This document shows positions 1 to 8,402 of a stretch of 64,000 nucleotides of DNA, one piece after another; position 1 is the stretch's first letter, and each line of letters begins with the position of its first letter. The stretch spans positions 144,877-208,876 of the forward strand of contig JABURS010000042.1 in the NCBI GenBank assembly GCA_014762505.1, given 5' to 3'. The notes beneath the pieces are model-generated. The model saw only the letters and a program-made list of their open reading frames with translations. It did not search any database and was not told the DNA's origin. The position numbers were made by a program, and so were the translations under genes. This DNA comes from Chromatiales bacterium. Its GTDB lineage: Bacteria > Pseudomonadota > Gammaproteobacteria > SpSt-1174.

Positions 1-1
1 C

Positions 2-211
2 CAGTTCCAGCGCGCCGACCGCATGCTGCGCGCCGGGGCCCCGCTGGGCAAACGCCTGCGCGGCCGTTTCGGCCTCGAGATCCGCATGATCGTGATGGGC
101 GGGGCGCGCATCGTCCACCGTCTGAAACAGCAGGACGATCTCTTCAGCCGGCCGCGGCTGCAGCTGCGCGACTGGGCGAGCATCGTGCGGGGCGCCCTGT
201 TCCCGCGCTGA
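2..211 (+). CDS. hpnC: Squalene biosynthesis protein HpnC, C-terminal end (partial)
   Basis: Only the last ~69 residues are in the window; the gene enters from the left edge in an open frame and stops normally. The segment ends in an arginine-rich helix, a GLEIRMIVMGGARI helix and an RDWxxI motif, which fit the C-terminus of the trans-isoprenyl diphosphate synthase (squalene/phytoene synthase) fold. HpnC converts presqualene diphosphate to hydroxysqualene in the HpnC-HpnD-HpnE route to squalene for hopanoids. The hpnC assignment rests on hpnD and hpnE lying just downstream on the same strand, because the fragment alone is too short to separate HpnC from HpnD paralogues. Confidence 0.8.
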   Translation, partial: QFQRADRMLRAGAPLGKRLRGRFGLEIRMIVMGGARIVHRLKQQDDLFSRPRLQLRDWASIVRGALFPR

Positions 212-261
212 AAAGCTGGTTAGGCTAGGCGGCATGGACGACAAGCGGAGTCACTGAATCC

Positions 262-1032
262 ATGCGCATGTTCGAAGGCCTGGGGCGCCACGTCGGCCGC
301 TGGCTGGCGGCCTATCTCAACCAGCCGGTGGGACGCTACCAGCCTTTCGCCGTGCACGACCCCGCCGAACTGGCCGCCTGGCTGGAGCCGGGCGACGTGC
401 TGCTGGTCGAGGGCAACCGCCGCATCTCCACCGCCATCAAGTACCTGACCCAGTCCACCTGGTCGCATGCCGCCCTGTACGTGGGCGATGCCATCGACGC
501 ACGCAGTCCCGAGGACGAACCGCTGTGCCTGATCGAGGCGGACCTGCAGCATGGCGTCATCGCCGTGCCCCTCGCCAGGTTCCGGGATCTCAACCTGCGC
601 ATCTGCCGGCCAGTCGGACTCACCGCCGACGATCGCCGGCAGGTGATCAGCTTCATGCTGGAGAGCCTGGGCAAGGCCTACGACCTCAAGAACGTCTTCG
701 ACCTGATGCGTTATCTGCTGCCCGAACCGCCGGTCCCGCAGCGCTTTCGCCGTCGCATGCTCGCCCTGGGCAGCGGCGACCCGACGCGCGCCATCTGCTC
801 CACGCTCATCGCCCAGGCCTTCCAGGCCGTGCGCTATCCCATCCTGCCCAGCCCCGTGAACGGCGGCGCGATGCATGCCGAGACCCTGCTGGAGATCCGC
901 CACCACTCGCTGTTCACGCCGCGCGACTTCGACCTCTCGCCCTACTTCCGCGTGGTGAAGCCCACCATCGAGGATGGCTTCGACTACCAGCGCCTGCGCT
1001 GGGCGGGGGACGCCCAGGGCACGGAAGACTGA
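262..1032 (+). CDS. YiiX/YebB-like permuted NlpC/P60 (papain-like) cysteine hydrolase
   Basis: 256 residues. It has the circularly permuted papain-like layout: a GDVLLVEG strand at residues 44-51, then STWSHAALYVGD with the probable catalytic His69, and near the other end AICSTLIAQAF with the probable nucleophile Cys179. A helical segment with LGKAYDL (about 136-142) lies between. Related YiiX/YebB proteins are amidases or lipid-modifying hydrolases; the substrate here is unknown. I see no convincing signal peptide, so it may be cytosolic or membrane-associated through the amphipathic N-terminus. It sits between hpnC and hpnD on the same strand, so co-transcription with squalene synthesis is likely. 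Confidence 0.75.
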   Translation: MRMFEGLGRHVGRWLAAYLNQPVGRYQPFAVHDPAELAAWLEPGDVLLVEGNRRISTAIKYLTQSTWSHAALYVGDAIDARSPEDEPLCLIEADLQHGVIAVPLARFRDLNLRICRPVGLTADDRRQVISFMLESLGKAYDLKNVFDLMRYLLPEPPVPQRFRRRMLALGSGDPTRAICSTLIAQAFQAVRYPILPSPVNGGAMHAETLLEIRHHSLFTPRDFDLSPYFRVVKPTIEDGFDYQRLRWAGDAQGTED

Positions 1033-1101
1033 TCCGTACGGAAGACTGAGCAGCCCCGCGGCCTGTGATAGCATGGACGCTTTTCGTGGGCAGCCAGAGC
1101 C

Positions 1102-1992
1102 ATGACCGCCGAGCGCATCCGATCACCGAACGACTACTGCCAGGAACGCGCCGCCAAGAGCGGCTCGAGCTTTTATTACAGCTTCCTGTTCCTGAACGAG
1201 GAGCAGCGCCAGGCCATCACCGCGCTGTACGCCTTCTGCCGCGAGGTGGACGACGTGGTGGACGAGTGCAGCGACCCTGGCGTGGCCCGCGCCAAGCTCG
1301 ACTACTGGCGGGGCGAGATCGCCAGCGCCTTCGACGGCACGCCACAGCACCCGGTCACGCGCGCCCTGCAGCCCGCGCTCGCCCGCTACAACCTGCCGCA
1401 GGAATACTTCCAGGAGATCATCGACGGCATGCAGATGGACCTGGACTACGACGCCTACCCGAGCTTCACCGAGCTCTCGCTCTACTGCTACCGGGTCGCC
1501 TCGGTGGTCGGCCTGCTGTCGGCCGAGATCTTCGGTTACGAGGACCGCCGCACCCTGCGCTACGCCAACGACCTGGGCATCGCCTTCCAGCTCACCAACA
1601 TCCTGCGCGACGTGCGCGAGGACGTGGAACGTGGGCGCGTCTACCTGCCACTGGACGAGCTGAAGAAGTTCGGCGTCTCGCCGGGCGACCTCAGCCTGCC
1701 GCAGACCACCGACAACCTGCGCAAGCTCTTCGCCTTCCAGGCCGAGCGCGCGCAGGGCTATTACGACCGCGCCTTCGGCCATCTGCCCGAGGGCGACCGC
1801 TGGTCGCAGCGCACCGGCATCATCATGGCCGCGATCTACCGCACCACACTGCGCGAGATCGAGGACGACGGTTTCCGCGTGCTCGAGCACCGCATCAAGC
1901 TCACCCCCCTGCGCAAGCTGTGGATCGCCTGGCGCACCGCGCGCCAGGAAAAGAAACGGCACAAGCGCCTGCAGCGGGAACAGGTGAAGTAA
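1102..1992 (+). CDS. hpnD: Presqualene diphosphate synthase HpnD
   Basis: 296 residues of the squalene/phytoene synthase family. It catalyses head-to-head condensation of two farnesyl diphosphates to presqualene diphosphate, the first committed step of hopanoid synthesis. Both Asp-rich metal-binding motifs are visible: REVDDVVDE (about residues 47-55) and LRDVREDVERGRVYLP (about 172-187). The FYYSFLFL segment near residue 24 and the QLTNILRD helix are family hallmarks. The C-terminus is lysine/arginine rich. hpnE begins 8 bases after the stop, so the two are probably co-translated. Start chosen at the ATG followed by TAERIRSPNDYC, which matches the family's usual N-terminus. Confidence 0.92.
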   Translation: MTAERIRSPNDYCQERAAKSGSSFYYSFLFLNEEQRQAITALYAFCREVDDVVDECSDPGVARAKLDYWRGEIASAFDGTPQHPVTRALQPALARYNLPQEYFQEIIDGMQMDLDYDAYPSFTELSLYCYRVASVVGLLSAEIFGYEDRRTLRYANDLGIAFQLTNILRDVREDVERGRVYLPLDELKKFGVSPGDLSLPQTTDNLRKLFAFQAERAQGYYDRAFGHLPEGDRWSQRTGIIMAAIYRTTLREIEDDGFRVLEHRIKLTPLRKLWIAWRTARQEKKRHKRLQREQVK

Positions 1993-2000
1993 ACATCGCC

Positions 2001-3329
2001 ATGCACGCCCCGGTGGTCATCATCGGCGCCGGCTGGGCCGGCATCGCCGCCGGCGTGGAACTCGCCCGTCACGGCCTGCCCGTCATCCTGCTCGAGGCCG
2101 CCCGCCAGCCCGGCGGACGGGCGCGCAGCGTGAGCACCGACGGCCTCACCGTGGACAACGGCCAGCACCTGCTGATCGGCGCCTACCACGCCACCCTCGC
2201 CCTGCTGCAACAACTCGGCATCGGCGAGGGCGAGGTCCTGCTGCGCCTGCCGCTGCAGCTCGAGATACGCACCCCGCAGGGTCCCGGCCTCGCGCTACAG
2301 GCCCCGCGCCTGCCAGCCCCTCTGCACCTGCTCGTCGCCCTGCTCGGCGCCCGCGGGCTCGCCTGGCGCGACCGCTACCGGGCGCCTGCCCGGCTGCCGG
2401 CCCTGATGCGCTGGCAGGGGGCCGAGGACATCAGCGTCGCGGCCCTGCTCGAGGCCTGTGGCCAGCCCGAGGTGCTGCAACGGCTGCTGTGGGAGCCGCT
2501 GTGCATCGCCGCCCTCAACGTCCCGACGGACCAGGCCTCGGCCCGCGTCTTCACCCGCATGCTGCAGGAGAGCTTCGCCACCCGACGTGCCGCCTCCGAC
2601 CTGCTGATCCCGCGCCGGCCGCTGGGCGAGGTCATTCCCGGACCCGGCGCCGAGTTCATCCGCCGACGGGGCGGCGAGATCCGTTACGGCCAGCCCGCCC
2701 GCCGCATCACCCCGCAGAATGATGGCCTGGGCGTAGAGACGGATACGGACATGCTGCAGGCCCGTGACGTGGTCGTGGCCACCGCGCCCGTCGCTGCCGG
2801 GCGCCTGCTCGTCGATTTCAAAGAGACGGCGGCCGCGCTCGCCGCACTCAACGCCCTGGGTGATGAGCCCATCACCACCGTCTACCTGCAATACCCTGCT
2901 AACCGGCGCCTGGCGCGCCCCATGATCGGCCTGGCCGGCACGCTCTCGCAGTGGGTCTTCGACCGCGGCGTGGCCGGTCAGCCCGGGCTCATCGCCGTGG
3001 TGATCTCGGTGGGCGGGAACCACATGGACATGGACAATGCGGCACTGGCCGCCAGGGTCGCCGAGGAGCTGGCCGCCTGCTTCCCGGCGCTCGGCCGGCC
3101 GGACTGGACGCGCGTGATCCGCGAGAAGCGCGCCACCTTTCGCTGCACGCCCGGCAGCGACGCCCTGCGCCCGGGGCATGCGACGACACACCCGGGCCTG
3201 TGGCTGGCCGGCGACTACACCGACACCGGCCTGCCCGCAACCCTCGAAGGGGCGGTGCGCAGTGGTTTAGAATGCGCCCACGCCATCCTCAACCGACGAC
3301 GAATCGAGAGCCCGCATGCCGAGCATTGA
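2001..3329 (+). CDS. hpnE: Hydroxysqualene dehydroxylase HpnE (squalene-associated FAD-dependent desaturase)
   Basis: 442 residues. An N-terminal Rossmann dinucleotide motif, VVIIGAGWAGIAAG (residues 5-18), is followed by an acidic residue ending the second strand (LLEAARQPGGRARS), as in amine-oxidase/desaturase flavoproteins. A C-terminal FAD-contact motif, LWLAGDYTDTGLPATLEGAVRSG, is intact. HpnE reductively removes the hydroxyl of hydroxysqualene to give squalene. The open frame extends upstream through hpnD, but homology begins at the ATG just after the hpnD stop, so that start was used; an AGGTGAAG purine run lies about 11 bases before it. The 3' end overlaps the next gene by 14 bases. 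Confidence 0.9.
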   Translation: MHAPVVIIGAGWAGIAAGVELARHGLPVILLEAARQPGGRARSVSTDGLTVDNGQHLLIGAYHATLALLQQLGIGEGEVLLRLPLQLEIRTPQGPGLALQAPRLPAPLHLLVALLGARGLAWRDRYRAPARLPALMRWQGAEDISVAALLEACGQPEVLQRLLWEPLCIAALNVPTDQASARVFTRMLQESFATRRAASDLLIPRRPLGEVIPGPGAEFIRRRGGEIRYGQPARRITPQNDGLGVETDTDMLQARDVVVATAPVAAGRLLVDFKETAAALAALNALGDEPITTVYLQYPANRRLARPMIGLAGTLSQWVFDRGVAGQPGLIAVVISVGGNHMDMDNAALAARVAEELAACFPALGRPDWTRVIREKRATFRCTPGSDALRPGHATTHPGLWLAGDYTDTGLPATLEGAVRSGLECAHAILNRRRIESPHAEH

Positions 3330-4068
3330 CGAACTCAAGCACTACCAGCCCCCCGCCGACCTGCTGAAGGACCGCGTCATCCTGGTCACCGGGGCGGGCG
3401 ACGGCATCGGCCGGGCGGTGGCAAAGGCCTGCGCCGCGGCCGGCGCCAGCGTGATCCTGCTCGGCAAGACCATCAAGAAACTCGAGGCCGTCTACGACGA
3501 GATCGAGGCCGCCGGCGGTCCGCAGCCGGCCATCTACCCGCTGAACCTCGAGGGCGCCACTGCCAAGGACTACGACGACCTGGCCGAGAACATCGGCCAG
3601 GAATTCGGCCGGCTGGACGGCCTGGTGAACAATGCCGCCTGGGTCGGCACCCTCACCCCCTTCAAGCTCTATGACCCGGAACTCTGGGGCCGGGTGATCA
3701 TGACCAACCTGCACGGTCCCTTCCTGCTCACCCGCGCCTGCCTGCCGCTGCTGGAACAGGCCCCGGATGCCGCCATCGTCTTCTCCAGCCAGGACTGCAA
3801 CAAGGCCTACTGGGGCGCCTTCGGCGTGGCCAAGGGCGGGCAGCAGAGCATGATGAAGATCCTCGCCGCCGAGTATTCGGGCGAGCGGCGCATGCGCGTG
3901 AACAGCATCGACACCGGGCCGGCCCGCACCCAGCTGCGCATCATGAACTACCCGGGCGAACCGCCGGCCAGCCTGCCCGCCCCAGAGGCATTCGCTGCGG
4001 CCTACGTCTACCTGCTCGGCCCCGAGGCGGGCGAGACACGCGGCGAGGACTTCCGCCTCTACGAATAA
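3316..4068 (+). CDS. YciK-like short-chain dehydrogenase/reductase with Phe at the catalytic Tyr position
   Basis: 250 residues with an SDR Rossmann fold. The cofactor motif TGAGDGIG is at residues 25-32 and NNAAWVG at about 105-111. The region aligns with E. coli YciK (DRIILVTGASDGIG...), an uncharacterized SDR. In place of the canonical YxxxK the sequence reads WGAFGVAK, so the catalytic Tyr position is Phe169 while Lys173 is kept. The codon is TTC, so this is not a reading error of mine. Oxidoreductase activity is therefore doubtful, or another residue (for example Tyr165) takes over. It overlaps hpnE by 14 bases and is followed directly by a strong terminator, making it the last gene of the hpn operon. 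Confidence 0.8.
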   Translation: MPSIDELKHYQPPADLLKDRVILVTGAGDGIGRAVAKACAAAGASVILLGKTIKKLEAVYDEIEAAGGPQPAIYPLNLEGATAKDYDDLAENIGQEFGRLDGLVNNAAWVGTLTPFKLYDPELWGRVIMTNLHGPFLLTRACLPLLEQAPDAAIVFSSQDCNKAYWGAFGVAKGGQQSMMKILAAEYSGERRMRVNSIDTGPARTQLRIMNYPGEPPASLPAPEAFAAAYVYLLGPEAGETRGEDFRLYE

Positions 4069-4096
4069 GCCGGCGACGAAGCGTCGCGACGGTGCC

Positions 4097-4133
4097 CATG
4101 AAAAAGGCCGGACAGTGTCCGGCCTTTTTCATG
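4097..4133. terminator. Bidirectional intrinsic terminator
   Basis: A perfect 18-bp inverted repeat with a single-base centre. The GC stem GGCCGGACA/TGTCCGGCC is flanked by A5 on the left and T5 on the right. It lies between the convergent yciK-like gene and the thioredoxin gene and can stop transcription from both sides. Confidence 0.9.
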
Positions 4134-4150
4134 GATGCGACCGACGGACC

Positions 4151-5194
4151 TCAGTCCATCAGGTTCACCTCCACCCCCTGCTCGCGCAGGTGATGGGCAC
4201 GAGCGTCGATGAAGCGCTGCAGCTCCGGCTCGTTCCGGTAGGCACCGGAGGCCACGTAGTCCATCACCGACTGGATGTGGAAGGACTTCAGATACCCCTC
4301 GGTGCGGAAGACCTCCTCGCCCCGGGCATCGAAGAAGACCAGGCTGGGCGCGTAGTTGACGTTCATCTGCTTCGCCCAGTCGCGCTGTGTCTGGCGCATG
4401 CCCGCCGGTGTCACCAGCGGCTCGTCGGACCACATGTCCACCACCAGCACATCGAAGTCGTCGAGCAGCTCCCGGCTCTCCTCGCGCCGGAGCACGTCCT
4501 GATGCAGCTCGTCGCAGGCGGCGCACTGCTGCTGTTCGAAGAACACCAGCAGGGGCTTCTCGCCCTCGCGGGCGGAGGCGCGCAGATCATAGGGCTTGCC
4601 GACGGTGCTCACCTCGGTGTGCAGCTTGCCGGAGGCGGCCTCACTGGCGGCCTTTGCCAGGTAGTCGCGGAAGGCCAGCTCGCCCTCCATCTTCTGGCCG
4701 ACGTAATCCAGGGCCGCGGTGAACTTGTGCGGGGCGTAGTAACCGTTGATGCGCAACACCACCTCGCCCTGCTCGTCCAGGAACACCAGGGTGGGGGTGA
4801 ACATCACCTTCTGGTCCACCGCAAACTGCTTTTCGGTGGTCTGCCGGCCATCGAGGTCGGTGACCTCACGATCCCCCCACATGTTGATGGCGATGGTGTT
4901 GAAGTACTTCTGCGTCTTGTCGGCGATGGCCTTCTGCCCGAAGTTGTCCTGCAGCAGCTTGGCGCAGTAGGGGCAGCCATCCTGGTAGAAGTACAGCAGC
5001 AGGCGGCGATCTTCGGCGGCGGCCTCGGCCACGTCCTCGCGCAGGTCCAGGAAGGACTCGGTGAACCAGGCGGGCTTCTCCTCATAGCCCGGATTCACGA
5101 AGCCCGGGGCCAGCTCGCCCTCTTCCTTCGCCAGGCCGGTGGTCGCCAGGACCATGGCGGCGAGCCCCCCCAGCAATGCATGCACAGCTCTCAT
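4151..5194 (-). CDS. Exported protein with two thioredoxin-fold domains (SoxW-like)
   Basis: 347 residues. A signal peptide (hydrophobic residues 6-20, cut near TGLAKEE) precedes two tandem thioredoxin-like domains. Domain 1 has a CPYC redox motif at residues 74-77 and a cis-proline loop FTPTLVFL. Domain 2 has CAAC at 224-227 and the loop NYAPSLVFF. Both are therefore potentially redox active in the periplasm. Such proteins serve as thiol-disulfide reductants, for example SoxW in sulfur oxidizers; the partner here cannot be told. Start chosen at the ATG preceded by GGAGGAGTCGAG; a longer frame upstream lacks a signal peptide. Single gene, converging on the hpn operon. Confidence 0.8.
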   Translation of the reverse strand: MRAVHALLGGLAAMVLATTGLAKEEGELAPGFVNPGYEEKPAWFTESFLDLREDVAEAAAEDRRLLLYFYQDGCPYCAKLLQDNFGQKAIADKTQKYFNTIAINMWGDREVTDLDGRQTTEKQFAVDQKVMFTPTLVFLDEQGEVVLRINGYYAPHKFTAALDYVGQKMEGELAFRDYLAKAASEAASGKLHTEVSTVGKPYDLRASAREGEKPLLVFFEQQQCAACDELHQDVLRREESRELLDDFDVLVVDMWSDEPLVTPAGMRQTQRDWAKQMNVNYAPSLVFFDARGEEVFRTEGYLKSFHIQSVMDYVASGAYRNEPELQRFIDARAHHLREQGVEVNLMD

Positions 5195-5264
5195 CTCGAC
5201 TCCTCCGTTACCGGTTTTTCTTATGTACTTGGACGCCAATCCTACCGATAAACCATGCGACATT

Positions 5265-5939
5265 TCATCCCGCAGATCGTTCCCCCGCGCGGCCTTCGGC
5301 CGAGGGGCAATCCGCACGCAGGCAGCACTCGGCACAGCAGGGGCGCGGGCGGCAGACGTGCTTGGCCTGGGCGACGATCAGGGCATGGTATTCGTTGAAC
5401 AGCGCCACATCCGGCGGCAACACGCGCTCGAAGGCATGGCGCAGGGCCTCGTAGCCCGCGTCGGGGGCGCAGAGCCCCAGGCGGGAGAACAGCCGCCGCG
5501 TGTAGGCATCGATGACGAACACGGGGCGGCGAAAGGCGTAGAGCAGGATGTCGTCGGCCGTCTCCGGTCCCACCCCCTTCACCGCGAGCAGGGCATGGCG
5601 CAGCTTCTCCGTCGGCCAGCCAGCGATGGCCTCGACGCCGCCGGCCGCCACCAGCCAGCGGCACAGCGCCTGCAGGCGGGCGGCCTTGACGTTGAAATAA
5701 CCGGAGGGGCGCAGCCGCGCGGCAAGCGCGGCCGTATCGCAGGCGAGCAGGCGCCGGGGTTCGAGCAGGTCGTCGGCGCGCAGGTTGGCGATGGCGCGCT
5801 CGACGTTACGCCAGGCCGTGTTCTGGGTGAGCACGGCCCCGACCATCACCTCGAAGGCGGTGTCGGCCGGCCACCAGTGCTGGGGCCCGTGCCGGGCGAG
5901 CAGTCGGTCGTAGACCCTGCGCGCCTGGCCCGGGGTCAC
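5265..5939 (-). CDS. HhH-GPD DNA glycosylase, endonuclease III-like with [4Fe-4S] cluster, no catalytic Lys
   Basis: 224 residues from a GTG start that overlaps the rluB stop (GTGA). A helix-hairpin-helix, VKGVGPETADDILL (residues 120-133), is followed by the essential Asp144 in VIDAYTRR. The C-terminus has four clustered cysteines spaced for an iron-sulfur cluster (Cys196, 202, 205, 211). In endonuclease III the hairpin carries the lyase Lys (GVGRKTA); here that position is Glu126. This pattern is that of monofunctional glycosylases such as MagIII-type enzymes, so base excision without strand cleavage is predicted. The damaged base recognised is unknown. It is translationally coupled to rluB. 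Confidence 0.8.
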   Translation of the reverse strand: MTPGQARRVYDRLLARHGPQHWWPADTAFEVMVGAVLTQNTAWRNVERAIANLRADDLLEPRRLLACDTAALAARLRPSGYFNVKAARLQALCRWLVAAGGVEAIAGWPTEKLRHALLAVKGVGPETADDILLYAFRRPVFVIDAYTRRLFSRLGLCAPDAGYEALRHAFERVLPPDVALFNEYHALIVAQAKHVCRPRPCCAECCLRADCPSAEGRAGERSAG

Positions 5940-6823
5940 TTGCCGCCCCGCCCCCAGGGATTGGACTTGCCGCCGGACCGGTCGCGCGACCGCGGACCAC
6001 GCGCCTCGGCCGGGCGCGAGGCACTGCGCCGGCTGGTCGAGGGCGGTCGCGACCCCGTCACCCCGGGCTTGGGCTTCGGCGCCACGTACTTCAGGCCCAC
6101 GGCCTCGTAGAGCTGGCGCATCTCGCGGGGCTTGAGGTCCGCCCAGCGCCCCGGCTTGAGCGCGCGCTGCAGCTCGATCGGCCCGTAGCGCACGCGGATC
6201 AGGCGACTCACGGTCACGCCCTGCGACTCCCACAGGCGGCGCACCTCGCGCTTGCGGCCCTCCTTCAGGGTGACGCGGAACCAGGTATTGGCCCCCTCGC
6301 CACCGGCCCGCTCCAGGGTCTCGAAGGCGGCGCGGCCGTCCTCCAGCTCCACCCCGGCGAGCAGGCGCTTCATCATCGCGTCGTCCACCTCGCCCAGCAC
6401 GCGCACGGCATACTCGCGCTCGATCTCGCTGGAGGGGTGCATCAGCCGGTTCGCCAGCTCGCCGTCGTTGGTGAAGAGCATGAGGCCGACGGTGTTGATG
6501 TCCATGCGCCCCACCGCCACCCAGCGGCTGCTCTGCATGCGCGGGAGATGATCGAACACGGTCGGGCGCCCCTCGGGGTCATCCCGGGTGCAGACCTCGC
6601 CGACGGGCTTGTGATAGGCGATCACGCGCGCCTTGAAGTGCGAGACCCTGGACAGGGCCACCGGCTCGCCGCGTATGGCGATGACATCGGTCTCGCTGGC
6701 GTGATCGCCCAGGGTGGCCGGCTTGCCGTTGATGGTGATCTGCCCCTGCTCGATGAGGCGTTCGATCTCGCGGCGCGAGCCGTAACCGGCACGGGCCAGG
6801 AGTTTTTGCAGTCGTTCAGCCAT
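5936..6823 (-). CDS. rluB: 23S rRNA pseudouridine(2605) synthase RluB
   Basis: 295 residues. An N-terminal S4 RNA-binding domain (RLQKLLARAGYGSRREIERLI, from residue 4) precedes the RsuA/RluB catalytic domain. The active-site motif GRMDINTVGLMLFT holds the catalytic Asp at about residue 108. RluB isomerises U2605 in 23S rRNA. The tail after about residue 245 is basic and low in complexity (PSTSRRSASRPAEARGPRSR), typical of RluB and probably RNA-binding. The downstream glycosylase gene starts inside its stop codon. It is divergent from moaB. Confidence 0.9.
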   Translation of the reverse strand: MAERLQKLLARAGYGSRREIERLIEQGQITINGKPATLGDHASETDVIAIRGEPVALSRVSHFKARVIAYHKPVGEVCTRDDPEGRPTVFDHLPRMQSSRWVAVGRMDINTVGLMLFTNDGELANRLMHPSSEIEREYAVRVLGEVDDAMMKRLLAGVELEDGRAAFETLERAGGEGANTWFRVTLKEGRKREVRRLWESQGVTVSRLIRVRYGPIELQRALKPGRWADLKPREMRQLYEAVGLKYVAPKPKPGVTGSRPPSTSRRSASRPAEARGPRSRDRSGGKSNPWGRGGK

Positions 6824-6912
6824 GGTCCTGCCTGCGGGCCCGGGCTGTCCCGGGCGGGTGGATTCGCTAGAATGGGGTCAATCGACCATCCGAATCCCGG
6901 CAGAATACCATC

Positions 6913-7434
6913 ATGACGAACCCGCGCGAATTCATTCCGCTCAATATCGCCGTTCTCACCATCTCCGACACGCGCACCGAGGCGGACGACACCTCGGGAC
7001 GCACGCTCGTCGAACGCGCGCAGGAGGCCGGCCACCGCGTGGTGGAAAAGACCATCGTGCCGGACGACATCTACCGCATCCGCGCCGTCGTCTCGCAGTG
7101 GATCGCCGATCCCGGGGTACAGGTGGTGCTCACCACCGGCGGCACCGGCGTCACCGGCCGCGACGGCACGCCCGAGGCCATCGCCCCGCTGCTCGACAAG
7201 GCGATCGAGGGCTTCGGCGAGATGTTCCGTATGCTCTCCTACGAGGAGATAAAGACCTCCACCCTGCAGTCGCGCGCCATCGCCGGGGTGGCCAACGGCA
7301 CCTATCTGTTCTGCCTGCCGGGCTCCTCCGGCGCCTGTCGCACCGGCTGGGACCGCCTCATCCGCGAACAGCTCGACCACCGCACCGCCCCCTGCAACCT
7401 GGCCATGCTCATCCCCCGGCTGCGGGAACGTTAG
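6913..7434 (+). CDS. moaB: Molybdenum cofactor biosynthesis protein MoaB
   Basis: 173 residues of the MoaB/Mog family. The molybdopterin-binding motifs TISDTR (residues 17-22), TTGGTG with the following GRDGTPEA, and the C-terminal LPGSSGA are all present. Proteins of this family bind molybdopterin and, as Mog-type enzymes, adenylylate it before molybdate insertion; MoaB of E. coli itself seems dispensable. No other moa/moe gene is in the window. It is divergent from rluB, with an 89-base gap holding a possible TAGAAT -10 box at about 6870. Confidence 0.9.
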   Translation: MTNPREFIPLNIAVLTISDTRTEADDTSGRTLVERAQEAGHRVVEKTIVPDDIYRIRAVVSQWIADPGVQVVLTTGGTGVTGRDGTPEAIAPLLDKAIEGFGEMFRMLSYEEIKTSTLQSRAIAGVANGTYLFCLPGSSGACRTGWDRLIREQLDHRTAPCNLAMLIPRLRER

Positions 7435-7496
7435 GCGGCAAAAGGCGACAAATCAAAATAACAACAAGACCAATCACCGTGTCCGGGAGATCCACG

Positions 7497-8402
7497 ATGT
7501 CCACCAGAGCCAGACTTCTCGCCACCAGCCTCGCCGCACTGCTCGGTGCCGGCGCCCTGCAGGCCGAGACCCCTCGCGCCATCGCCGAGGGCCATACCCA
7601 CTACAACTGGAACCAGCACGAGACGCTCCCGCCGGACGAGGCCATCCGGCGCCTGAAGGAGAACAACGTGGTGTTCGTGGTGGTGGCGAGCTCGCCCCCC
7701 GAGCTGGCGGTCGAACTCGCCGAGGCCGGTGGTGGCGACTGGATCGTGCCCATCTTCAGCCCCTACCTCACGCCGGTACACCGCCACAACTGGTACAACG
7801 ACCCGGAGGTGCTGGTGCAGATGGAAAAAGGCCTGGCCTCCGGCAAGTACCACGGCATCGGCGAGGTGCACATGCTGCCGGGGCTGGGGCCGCACCGCAC
7901 CCACCCCGCCTTCCTCAAGACCCTGGATCTCGCCCGGCAGTACGACGTGCCCTACATGATCCACACCGATGCCTCGAGCTACAAATACCTGCTGTCGATC
8001 TGCATGCAGCACAGCGACGTGCGCTTCGTCTGGGCCCATGCCGGCGGCATCCTGCCGCCGGAACAGGTCGACGCCCTGCTGGAGGGCTGTCCGAACGTGG
8101 ACATCGACCTCTCCGCACGCGACCCCCTGCGCCACACCGAGACGCAGATCATCGACGAGAGCGGCAGCCTGCTGCCTGGCTGGCGCGACCTGGTGCTCAA
8201 GCATCCGAGCCGCGTCATCGTCGGCGCCGACCCGGTCTGGCCCGTCTACAACAAGCACGCCTGGGACGCACCGGACACCGGCTGGGACAAGCTCGAGTTC
8301 TTCCTCGACTTCCACCGCCGCTGGATCAGCGACCTGCCCGAGGACATCCAGGAGGCCATCCTGGTGGAGAATGCGAAGCGCATCTATACGCCGCGACAGT
8401 GA
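7497..8402 (+). CDS. Secreted amidohydrolase-family metal-dependent hydrolase
   Basis: 301 residues. A signal peptide (LLATSLAALLGAGALQAE, residues 7-24) leads into a TIM-barrel of the amidohydrolase-2 type. Candidate metal ligands are the N-terminal HTH (EGHTHYNW), GIGEVHML, IHTDAS, WAHAGG and GADPVWP. Members hydrolyse or decarboxylate varied substrates; I cannot assign one. The start was chosen at the ATG after GGGAGATCCACG, because it gives a clean signal peptide; the frame is open further upstream, overlapping moaB, without support. It follows moaB by 62 bases, and a repeat-rich gap follows it. Confidence 0.75.
   Translation: MSTRARLLATSLAALLGAGALQAETPRAIAEGHTHYNWNQHETLPPDEAIRRLKENNVVFVVVASSPPELAVELAEAGGGDWIVPIFSPYLTPVHRHNWYNDPEVLVQMEKGLASGKYHGIGEVHMLPGLGPHRTHPAFLKTLDLARQYDVPYMIHTDASSYKYLLSICMQHSDVRFVWAHAGGILPPEQVDALLEGCPNVDIDLSARDPLRHTETQIIDESGSLLPGWRDLVLKHPSRVIVGADPVWPVYNKHAWDAPDTGWDKLEFFLDFHRRWISDLPEDIQEAILVENAKRIYTPRQ

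Noticed and set aside
4115-5251. Plus-strand open frame opposite the thioredoxin gene
   Set aside because: Shadow frame; the minus strand has signal peptide, two CxxC motifs and an RBS.
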